Positions 55,892-64,000 of a stretch of DNA of 64,000 nt are shown here, piece by piece. Origin of the DNA: CAIWHR01 sp963846855 (lineage in GTDB: Bacteria > Pseudomonadota > Gammaproteobacteria > Burkholderiales > Casimicrobiaceae). A program made the position numbers and the translations under genes. Under the pieces are notes generated by a model, which was not told the DNA's origin, searched no databases, and saw nothing but the letters and a program-made list of their open reading frames with translations. The stretch is from NCBI GenBank assembly GCA_963846855.1, contig CAWJXK010000008.1, positions 434,001 to 498,000 of the forward strand, in the 5' to 3' direction. Numbering within the stretch: position 1 is the first letter of the stretch; each line of letters starts with the position of its first letter.

Positions 55892-56743
55892 ATGGCAAAG
55901 AAGAGCAAACCAGGAAAAGACTCCGGGACCGGCAAGACGAAGGCTGCGAAGTCGGGCGGCTCGAAATCGGGCGGGGCACTCTCGGGCAAGGAGTACGAGC
56001 GCGAGCTTAAGAAGCTGCACGTCGAGCTGGTCAAGCTCCAGCAGTGGGTCGTGCACAAGGGTCTCAAGGTGTGCATCGTCTTCGAAGGGCGCGACGGCGC
56101 CGGCAAGGGCGGCACGATCAAGGCCATCACCGAGCGCGTGAGCCCGCGCGTGTTCCGCGTGGTTGCGCTCGCGGCGCCGACCGAGCGCGAAAAGTCCCAG
56201 ATGTACGCGCAGCGCTACGTGCCGCATCTGCCGGCTGCCGGCGAGGTCGTCATCTTCGATCGTAGCTGGTACAACCGGGCGGGTGTCGAGCGCGTGATGG
56301 GTTTCTGCACCGACGAGCAGGCGCGGGGATTTCTCAAGGTGGTGCCGCTGTTCGAGCAATTGATGATCAGTTCCGGCATCATCCTGCTCAAGTACTGGCT
56401 GGAAGTGAGCCCCGAGGAGCAGACGCGGCGGCTCCAGGCGCGAATCGGTGACGGTCGCAAGACCTGGAAGCTCTCGCCGATGGACGTCAAGTCCTACGAT
56501 CGGTGGGACGACTATACGAAGGTGCGCGACGAGATGTTCGCCGCAACGGACACCTCCTGGGCACCGTGGTTCGTCGCGCGCTCCGAGGACAAGAAGCGCG
56601 TGCGTCTCAACGTGATCAGCCACCTGCTGAAGCGCGTTCCGTACAAGGACGTTCCGGCGCCGAAGGTCAAGCTGCCCAAGCGCAGGATAGGGCGCTACAA
56701 GGCGATGGCCTTTCCGTTCAAGTACGTCCCGGAGCGCTTCTGA
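55892..56743 (+). CDS. ppk2: polyphosphate kinase 2 (PPK2)
   Basis: A 283-residue class I PPK2 that moves phosphate between polyphosphate and nucleoside diphosphates. A basic N-terminal tail of about 30 residues precedes the kinase. Walker A is GRDGAGKGG (66-74) and Walker B is IFDRSWYNRAGVERVMGF (Asp123); the lid region is RLQARIGDGRKTWKLSPMD. The start at 55892 has GGAGAGG just upstream; another ATG lies at 55880. It sits 219 bp after the SulP gene and has its own upstream region. Confidence 0.95.
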   Translation: MAKKSKPGKDSGTGKTKAAKSGGSKSGGALSGKEYERELKKLHVELVKLQQWVVHKGLKVCIVFEGRDGAGKGGTIKAITERVSPRVFRVVALAAPTEREKSQMYAQRYVPHLPAAGEVVIFDRSWYNRAGVERVMGFCTDEQARGFLKVVPLFEQLMISSGIILLKYWLEVSPEEQTRRLQARIGDGRKTWKLSPMDVKSYDRWDDYTKVRDEMFAATDTSWAPWFVARSEDKKRVRLNVISHLLKRVPYKDVPAPKVKLPKRRIGRYKAMAFPFKYVPERF

Positions 56744-56788
56744 TCGGGTGCCCGCCTGCCTGCGGTGAACCGACGAATTCGCCAGACG

Positions 56789-57331
56789 ATGACCGATCCG
56801 CACGGATTCGCATGCTCAGAGACGCTTCGCAGCGGTCTCGCCGTGACGATCCGCGAGCTGCGCACCGATGATCGCGAGAAGATCGCCAGGGCGATCCGGC
56901 AGCTCGACCGGGAGTCCATTTACACACGACTCTTCAGCTACCGGACCGAGCTGACGGAAGCGGGGCTCGATCGCATCATGCGCGTCGGGCCGGACGACGT
57001 CGCCCTCGTCGTGGCGATCGGTTCAGGAGCAGACGAGGTCGTGATCGCGTCCGGCCGGTGCATCGGCGCCACGGCAAATGATGGCGAACGCACCGCGGAA
57101 GTGGCTTTTGTGGTCGAGGAGGACTACCAGGGCCAGGGAATCGCCTCCCGCCTTTTTCGCCACCTCGCCGAGATCGCCCGCGGGAAGGGCATCGCGACGT
57201 TCGAAGCGGACGTGCTCGCGCAGAACAAGTCGATGCTCGCCGTCTTCGCCCGCTCCGGGTTGCCCATGCGGAAGCGCCATGACGGCGGCAGCGTACATTT
57301 GACACTTTCGCTGCGCGAAGCCCGGGGCTAG
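56789..57331 (+). CDS. GNAT-family N-acetyltransferase
   Basis: About 180 residues with a GNAT acetyl-CoA loop near 115-125 (VEEDYQGQGIASRLFRHLAE) and an N-terminal strand VTIRELRTDDREKIARAIRQ. Similar domains occur at the end of protein acetyltransferases of the Pat type, but here the domain stands alone. The substrate is unknown. A GTG at 56765 would add eight residues. It follows PPK2 by 45 bp. Confidence 0.88.
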   Translation: MTDPHGFACSETLRSGLAVTIRELRTDDREKIARAIRQLDRESIYTRLFSYRTELTEAGLDRIMRVGPDDVALVVAIGSGADEVVIASGRCIGATANDGERTAEVAFVVEEDYQGQGIASRLFRHLAEIARGKGIATFEADVLAQNKSMLAVFARSGLPMRKRHDGGSVHLTLSLREARG

Positions 57332-57405
57332 TTCCGGTATCGATCCAGGGCGCGCGCTCGTAGCGTAAGTCCCCCACGCGCCCGCTCGAACCCAGGAGAG
57401 AGATC

Positions 57406-58818
<1,413 letters not shown>

Positions 58819-58841
58819 TGGCGCGAGCCGGGAAGCAGCGG

Positions 58842-58866
58842 CCCCATGCGCGGGTAGCGCATGGGG
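58842..58866. terminator. hairpin downstream of aspA
   Basis: CCCCATGCGC and GCGCATGGGG form a perfect 10-bp stem with a 5-base loop, 24 bp past the aspA stop. No T-run follows. It is a probable transcript end or processing site. Confidence 0.5.
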
Positions 58867-59041
58867 ATGCGACCGGGGCGAGTCGACGCTAGCGGCCGAC
58901 GGCAACACGCTGGGGATATGCGATGCCTGTGCGGAGGCCGCGGTGCAAGCGGGCGGCGAGGGGCCCCGCGGACAAGGGTCACGGGGATCGATCGCCGGGA
59001 TCGATGGCAAACGCGAGTCAATTGCAAGGGGACGCGAAATC

Positions 59042-59656
59042 GTGACCGGGAGGCATGGAGCCGTCAAAACGGCCGACGAGGCGCTCGCTCGCCTCAAAGA
59101 GGGCAACGAGCGCTTCGTCGGTGGTCGCGCGCGGTTTCCGACAGTGCAGAAGGAAGTCCTGGCCGAGCTCGCCAGGGGCCAGCAGCCCTACGCCACGGTG
59201 CTCGGGTGCAGCGACAGCCGCGTGCCACCGGAGCTCCTCTTCGATGCAGGATTCGGCGAGCTCTTCGTCATTCGCGTGGCGGGAAATGTTCTTGGACCCC
59301 AGATCGAGGGCACGATGCAGTATGCCGGATCGCACCTGCACACGCCGTTGTTCGTGGTGCTCGGGCACGAGGGCTGCGGCGCGGTGGAAGCGGCGATCGC
59401 CGGGAAGTTCCACGGCGCCCGCCATCGCAGTCGAATTGCCGTGCTGCTCAAGAACATCGATCCCGCTCTGGACCATCTCGACCAATCGCTGCCGCCCGTG
59501 GCGCTGCTGAGCGCGGCGGTGGAGGCGAACGTACGGTTCACCGTTCGCGAACTGGCCGAGACTCGCGAAGGCAAGGCGCGACTGGAAAAAGGCGAGGTGA
59601 AGCTGGTAGGTGCCGTGTACGATCTCGCCACGGGCCGCGTGCGATTTCTGGATTAG
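59042..59656 (+). CDS. beta-class carbonic anhydrase
   Basis: About 204 residues. The zinc ligands are Cys56 in CSDSRVPPE (with Asp58-Arg60 dyad), His109 and Cys112 in LGHEGCGAVEAA. It hydrates CO2 to bicarbonate in the cytoplasm. I start at GTG 59042, after AAGGGG; the frame stays open upstream but looks unlike protein. It lies between aspA and DUF2254. Confidence 0.94.
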   Translation: MTGRHGAVKTADEALARLKEGNERFVGGRARFPTVQKEVLAELARGQQPYATVLGCSDSRVPPELLFDAGFGELFVIRVAGNVLGPQIEGTMQYAGSHLHTPLFVVLGHEGCGAVEAAIAGKFHGARHRSRIAVLLKNIDPALDHLDQSLPPVALLSAAVEANVRFTVRELAETREGKARLEKGEVKLVGAVYDLATGRVRFLD

Positions 59657-59723
59657 CGTCGGTCGATCAAGACGTTCTCTGAGCCGGGGACTCAAAGAGG
59701 ATCCTTACGAGGGATAATCGGCG

Positions 59724-61094
59724 ATGAGCGAAACTGGCGAGCGTGCCGCGCCCGAGGCGATTGCGCCCTCGCGCTGGCGGCGATTACGGACCTTCGTCCG
59801 CAGCAGGCTGACCTGGGGCCGTATCTATCGCGTGACCAGCTATCTCAAGTCCGCGTTGTGGACGGTTCCGCTCGTCGCCATCGCCCTCGAGTTGCTGCTG
59901 GCACCGTTGATCCGCGCGCTCGACACCTGGCAGCGCTGGATTCTCGTCGGGCTCGAGCCGGCCGGCGCCACGGCGCTCTACCAGACCGTCATCACGCTGA
60001 CGCTGTCGTTCCTCGTGTTCACTTTCGGCTCGCTGCTGGTGGCGATCCAGGTGGCCGGCGGGCAGCTCACGCCCAGGATCATCGCCACGACGCTGTTGCG
60101 AAACAACGTGGTCCGTTACAGCGTCGGACTTTTCGTGTTCACGCTTGTCTTTGCGGTCGCTGCGCTTAACCGACAGGCCGAAGCGGTGCACCAGCTGATC
60201 GCAACGATCACCGGAATTCTCGGAGTGGCGTGCATCGCCGACTTCCTTTTCCTGATCGACTACGCCGCACGCCTGCTCCGCCCGGTCGCCGTCGTCGCCA
60301 AGGTCGGCGACGAGGGCGTGGCGATGATCAAGTCGGTCTATCCCGACCCCGCGACTGCGCTGCCGCCGGAGGCCGCTTCGCTGGATACTCTTCCTCGCAT
60401 GCCCAGCCGCCAGGTGGCACATCGTGGCGAATCGGGCATCGTGCTTGCGGTCGACATCCCGACGCTGGTGGCGCTGGCGCGAAGCCACGATGGCAGGATT
60501 GAATTCCTGGCGCAGGTGGGCGATTTCATCGCTGCGGACGAGCCGCTGTTCGTTCTCTACGGCGCCGCGATGGCGATCGACGACCGTGCAATGCGGTCGA
60601 CGGTGGCCTTCGGTCCCGAGCGCACGCTCGAGCAGGACCCGATGTTCGCGTTCCGCATCATCGTCGACATCGCACTGAAGGCGCTTTCGCCGGCGATCAA
60701 CGATCCGACCACCGCAGTGCTTGCCCTCGACCAGGTGCAACGGCTGCTGCGGCTCGTCGGGCGGCGGAAGCTGCGCGGTGAGGTCATCCTCGATGACAGC
60801 GGGCAGCCTCGCGTCATCTTTCGCACGCCGAACTGGGAAGACTACGTGCAGGTCGCCTGCAGCGAGATTCGCGCGTGCGGCGCGAACAACCTGCAAATCG
60901 CCCGGCGCATGCGCGCAATGCTGGAGAACCTGCGGGATACGCTGCCGCAGCACCGCCGGGCGGCATTGGAGACGGAGCTCGAATTGTTGGACTGGGCGAT
61001 CCAGACGCACTTCAGCCGCCCCGAGGAGCTCGCGCTCGCACGCATTCCCGATTCGCAGGGGCTGGGCGGGTCTTCCGGCACCCATCGCCGCTGA
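59724..61094 (+). CDS. DUF2254 membrane protein
   Basis: A 456-residue protein. Four helices (about 45-65, 85-110, 130-148, 158-182) are followed by a large cytoplasmic domain with FRIIVDIALKALSPAINDPT, the family hallmark. No function is established; these proteins are widespread in the envelope of proteobacteria. It follows the carbonic anhydrase by 67 bp on the same strand. Confidence 0.9.
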   Translation: MSETGERAAPEAIAPSRWRRLRTFVRSRLTWGRIYRVTSYLKSALWTVPLVAIALELLLAPLIRALDTWQRWILVGLEPAGATALYQTVITLTLSFLVFTFGSLLVAIQVAGGQLTPRIIATTLLRNNVVRYSVGLFVFTLVFAVAALNRQAEAVHQLIATITGILGVACIADFLFLIDYAARLLRPVAVVAKVGDEGVAMIKSVYPDPATALPPEAASLDTLPRMPSRQVAHRGESGIVLAVDIPTLVALARSHDGRIEFLAQVGDFIAADEPLFVLYGAAMAIDDRAMRSTVAFGPERTLEQDPMFAFRIIVDIALKALSPAINDPTTAVLALDQVQRLLRLVGRRKLRGEVILDDSGQPRVIFRTPNWEDYVQVACSEIRACGANNLQIARRMRAMLENLRDTLPQHRRAALETELELLDWAIQTHFSRPEELALARIPDSQGLGGSSGTHRR

Positions 61095-61239
61095 ACCGCG
61101 GAGAGGAACGGCTGCGCGTCACCGCCAGGCCCGATTTCGGCGATGATCATGGCATGCCGCAGCCAAGCGCAAGCGAGACTGCGGCAGGGACGGGGAACGC
61201 GATGCCATTCGACGAGGGGCCAGTGAGCGCGCGGCTTTC

Positions 61240-62118
61240 ATGCCGATAGAAGGTCCCGTGCCGGGCGTGGTACTTTCGGTCGCTGCGGCCGCGACCCTCT
61301 TCACGGTGATGTTCGACCTCGGCCTCGCCCTGGTGCCAGGCGAGTTCCGTTGGGTCGTGCGCCATCCAGCCCTCGTCCTGAAGGGGCTCTTCGCGGTGCT
61401 GATCGCGGTGCCGGTGTTCGCACTCGTCGTGTCGCAGGCCTTCGGCCTGTCGCGTGCTGCGGAAGTCGGAGTCGTGCTGATGGCGATCTCGCCGGGCGCG
61501 CCAGTGGCGCTTCGCCGTTCGCTTGACGCCGGCGGGCATCGCTCGTTTGCGCCCACGCTGCAGATCGCGGTGGCGGTCCTCGCCGTGGTGTCGATGCCGC
61601 TTTTCATCGGGGCGCTCAACGAATATTACGGGGCGCGCGCGGTCAGCGAGCCGCTGGAACTTGCGCGCCAGGTCTTCGTCGCGCAGTTGCTGCCGCTTTG
61701 CCTTGGCATGCTCGTGCGACACCTCAACGCGCGTGCCGCAGCATGGCTCGAACCTCGGCTGCGGCGGCTGGGCGGCGTGTTGCTGATCGTCCTGCTCCTG
61801 CTCGTGCTGATCGATATCTGGCGTCCGGTGGTCGGCGCAGGGTGGCGCGTGGCGGCGGCCATCGCGACCATCACAGCGCTGGCACTCGCGGTGGGCCATC
61901 TGCTGGGCGGCCCGGAACCCGCGACGCGCACGGCGACGGCCATCTGCAGCGCCGCCCGCAATCCGGGCCTCGCCCTTCTTGTCGCGACGCTCAATGCGGC
62001 TTCGCCGCCCATCATCGCGACGGTGCTGGCGTACCTCGTGTTCTCCGCGCTCGTTGCCGTGCCCTATGCGATTTGGCGAAGGCGCGCGGCGACAAGTGTG
62101 TCAGTGCCCGGGTCATGA
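61240..62118 (+). CDS. bile acid:sodium symporter (BASS)-type transporter
   Basis: A 292-residue protein with nine or ten helices. FTVMFDLGLALVPGEFRWVV and LMAISPGAPVALRRSLDAGG are typical of BASS-like carriers, and TATAICSAARNPGLALLVAT gives the crossover region. Substrates of such bacterial members include organic anions, pantoate or bicarbonate. The exact substrate is unknown. It is isolated by 145 bp upstream and 361 bp downstream. Confidence 0.82.
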   Translation: MPIEGPVPGVVLSVAAAATLFTVMFDLGLALVPGEFRWVVRHPALVLKGLFAVLIAVPVFALVVSQAFGLSRAAEVGVVLMAISPGAPVALRRSLDAGGHRSFAPTLQIAVAVLAVVSMPLFIGALNEYYGARAVSEPLELARQVFVAQLLPLCLGMLVRHLNARAAAWLEPRLRRLGGVLLIVLLLLVLIDIWRPVVGAGWRVAAAIATITALALAVGHLLGGPEPATRTATAICSAARNPGLALLVATLNAASPPIIATVLAYLVFSALVAVPYAIWRRRAATSVSVPGS

Positions 62119-62479
62119 ATGTCGGCCGGCGGGCGGCCTATGTTCGCCGGATGCGGCAGGATGTCACAGGGATACCGCAGCTTGTACCGAATCGTCGGGG
62201 CGCCCTGATTTCACAGTGCCAGCCTTGACGTTCATCAATCGATCGCTTCATCGCAGCGGTCATAATTCCCTCGGAGCGGCGCGCCGCGGAACATGCTGCC
62301 GGGCGGGCTGGTCCCAGTTCCGGAAAAGGTAGTTGGCGCCCATGCGTCGATCGATGACTTCTCTCCTGATTTCGAGGCCCGCATCGGACCACGCCGATGC
62401 GCACCTGGCTCCCGGCGCACATTGCCGGCGGCGTGTCCCAAGGCATCGTCCTCCCTCTCCCATCTGAAAAGGTTCGTTC
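62119..62479. other. intergenic region before the DUF3141 gene
   Basis: These 361 bp contain only short open frames without codon bias. It must hold the promoter of the DUF3141 gene, but I could not pick out convincing elements. Confidence 0.4.
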
Positions 62480-64000
62480 ATGAACGCAACCACGCAGGTC
62501 GCACGAAGCTACGAAATCTCGAACAAGGTCGCGCAGCTGTATCAGAAGCGAACCAAGGTCGCACAGGAGCATTTTCGCGAGCGGCTCACCAAGGCCGGTG
62601 TCGACGGCATGGCCGGCATTGCGCTGAAGCCTGTCGCGCCAACCGAGGCCTGGTCGAACTGGTACGCCTACGCGACCGATTTCGCGCAGCGCTCGATCCT
62701 GTTCTGGGATACGCTGCGCGAGCGTGGCAACAATTTCGTCGAGCACAACCGTGCGGGATTGCCGCCGGTCCTGCATTTCGACCACGAGATGGTCGTTGAC
62801 GGCAGGAAGCTCGCCCGTCCGGTCAACTATGCGCTGGTGCGCATCGTGCCGCCGCAGGGCGTGCGCGTCGACCCGAAGCGGCGACCCTACGTGATCATCG
62901 ACCCGCGCGCCGGGCATGGCCCGGGTATCGGCGGCTTCAAGGACGACTCGCAGGTCGGCGTCGCGCTGCGCGAGGGTCATCCCGTCTACTTCGTCATCTT
63001 CTTCCGCGACCCCGAGCCGGGCCAGACGCTGCTCGACGTCTGCGAAGCCGAGCAGCAGTTCGTGAAGAAGGTGCGCGAGCTGCATCCTGCGAGCGCGAAG
63101 CCTGCCATCGTCGGCAACTGCCAGGGTGGCTGGGCGGCGATGATGCTCGCGGCGTCGGGCCCCGAGGACACGGGACCGATCGTGATCAACGGCGCGCCGA
63201 TGTCGTACTGGGGCGGCGCATTCCAGGAAGGCGCCGGGGACAACCCGATGCGCTACGCAGGCGGCATGCTGGGTGGCACGTGGCTCTCGTCGTTCGCGGC
63301 AGACTTGGGCGACGGGGTGTTCGACGGCGCGTATCTCGTCGAGAACTTCGAGAACCTCAATCCGGCCAACACCTTCTGGGACAAGTATTACAACCTGTTC
63401 GCGAACGTCGACACCGAGCCTCCGCGCTTTCTCGAGTTCGAGCGCTGGTGGGGCGGCTTCTATCTGATGAACCGCGAGGAGATCGAGTGGATCACCCGCA
63501 ACCTCTTCGTCGGCAACAAGCTCTGGTCCGGCACCAAGGGAACGGGCGGCAAGACGTTCGATCTGCGCGACATCAAGGCGCCGATCGTCCTGTTCGCGTC
63601 AATGGGCGACAACATCACGCCGCCGCAACAGGCTTTCAACTGGGTGGCGGACGTCTACGGCTCGACCGACGAGATCAAGTCGCGGGGCCAGGTGATCGTG
63701 GGACTGCTCCACGAGGACATCGGGCACCTCGGGATCTTCGTCTCCGGCAAGGTGGCGAAGAAGGAGCACGCGCAGATCGTCTCCGTGCTGAAATCGATCG
63801 AGTCGCTTCCGCCCGGCCTGTACGGAATGAAGATTCACGATGTCAAGGGCCGTGACGGCAAGGTCGAGTACGAGGTCACTTTCGTCGAGCGCCAGCTGGA
63901 GGAGATCGTCGCGCGCCTCAATCGCTTCGAGCGCAATGACGAGAAGCCGTTCGAGGCGGTTGCCGCGCTGTCGGACTTCAACCAGCGCGCGTACGAGCTC
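62480..64000 (+). CDS. DUF3141 PHA-synthase-like alpha/beta hydrolase, 3' end outside window (partial)
   Basis: The first 507 codons of a larger gene. The core is an alpha/beta-hydrolase with nucleophile box GNCQGG (Cys at about 214), the GxCxG form found in polyhydroxyalkanoate synthases rather than the serine of ordinary lipases. RPYVIIDPRAGHGPGIGGFK and FASMGDNITPPQQAFNWVAD (with a likely catalytic Asp) also resemble PhaC. LLHEDIGHLGIFVSG supplies the His. The start MNATTQVARSYEISNKVAQL lies after AAAAGG. DUF3141 function is not established; a link to polyester metabolism is an inference. Confidence 0.9.
   Translation, partial: MNATTQVARSYEISNKVAQLYQKRTKVAQEHFRERLTKAGVDGMAGIALKPVAPTEAWSNWYAYATDFAQRSILFWDTLRERGNNFVEHNRAGLPPVLHFDHEMVVDGRKLARPVNYALVRIVPPQGVRVDPKRRPYVIIDPRAGHGPGIGGFKDDSQVGVALREGHPVYFVIFFRDPEPGQTLLDVCEAEQQFVKKVRELHPASAKPAIVGNCQGGWAAMMLAASGPEDTGPIVINGAPMSYWGGAFQEGAGDNPMRYAGGMLGGTWLSSFAADLGDGVFDGAYLVENFENLNPANTFWDKYYNLFANVDTEPPRFLEFERWWGGFYLMNREEIEWITRNLFVGNKLWSGTKGTGGKTFDLRDIKAPIVLFASMGDNITPPQQAFNWVADVYGSTDEIKSRGQVIVGLLHEDIGHLGIFVSGKVAKKEHAQIVSVLKSIESLPPGLYGMKIHDVKGRDGKVEYEVTFVERQLEEIVARLNRFERNDEKPFEAVAALSDFNQRAYEL

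Overview
The window is about 64 kb of GC-rich DNA that reads as the chromosome of a betaproteobacterium. The best lineage marker is elongation factor P with arginine at position 32, next to the gene for its rhamnosyltransferase EarP. This arginine-type EF-P system is typical of Betaproteobacteria and some Gammaproteobacteria. A fused STAS-MlaE permease, a periplasmic-sensor/trehalose-synthase fusion and several DUF families common in Burkholderiales-like genomes agree with this. I could not fix genus or species. I saw no rRNA, tRNA or CRISPR array.

Layout. 0-2.6 kb: a minus-strand respiratory cytochrome module (11-haem cytochrome c with a C-terminal membrane anchor, membrane cytochrome b, NapC/NirT-like protein cut by the window edge) with an FNR-like box upstream. 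3.0-4.8 kb: efp and earP. 5.0 kb: a cation efflux protein. 5.9-10.7 kb: trehalose locus otsA-otsB-GH15, heavily frameshifted. 11.0-13.8 kb: DNA-alkylation repair operon (AdaA-AlkA fusion, methylguanine methyltransferase, EamA exporter) with overlapping stops and starts. 14.0-20.4 kb: a BMP/nucleoside-type ABC transporter split by an opposite-strand AI-2E-family gene and a MITE-like element. 20.6-23.9 kb: SYLF protein, two head-to-head paralogous solute-binding proteins and a SlyB-like protein. 23.9-27.5 kb: an Mla/MCE lipid transporter. 27.6-33.9 kb: an RND efflux operon whose adaptor carries an OmpA-like domain. 34-35.4 kb: an unknown polytopic protein.

From 35.8 kb on, the content is envelope and stress related: DUF3300/DUF2950, a truncated phospholipase D gene, a DUF3302-HlyD-TolC export set, DUF4239, a lipoprotein hydrolase, ZIP-like and potassium-channel genes, an AraC regulator divergent from a ytcA-mdtNOP-like efflux operon, a VIT-like protein, an outer-membrane protein, SulP, PPK2, a GNAT enzyme, aspartase, beta-carbonic anhydrase, DUF2254, a BASS-type symporter and a PhaC-like DUF3141 protein running off the right edge.

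A pattern crosses the whole window. Eight otherwise intact genes are each broken by one frameshift, and every one is net +1. The GH15 gene changes frame about a dozen times, and each change can be read as one or two +1 steps. This points to a systematic insertion error, or a shared cause, rather than ordinary gene decay. I therefore annotate the singly shifted genes as CDS spanning both frames.
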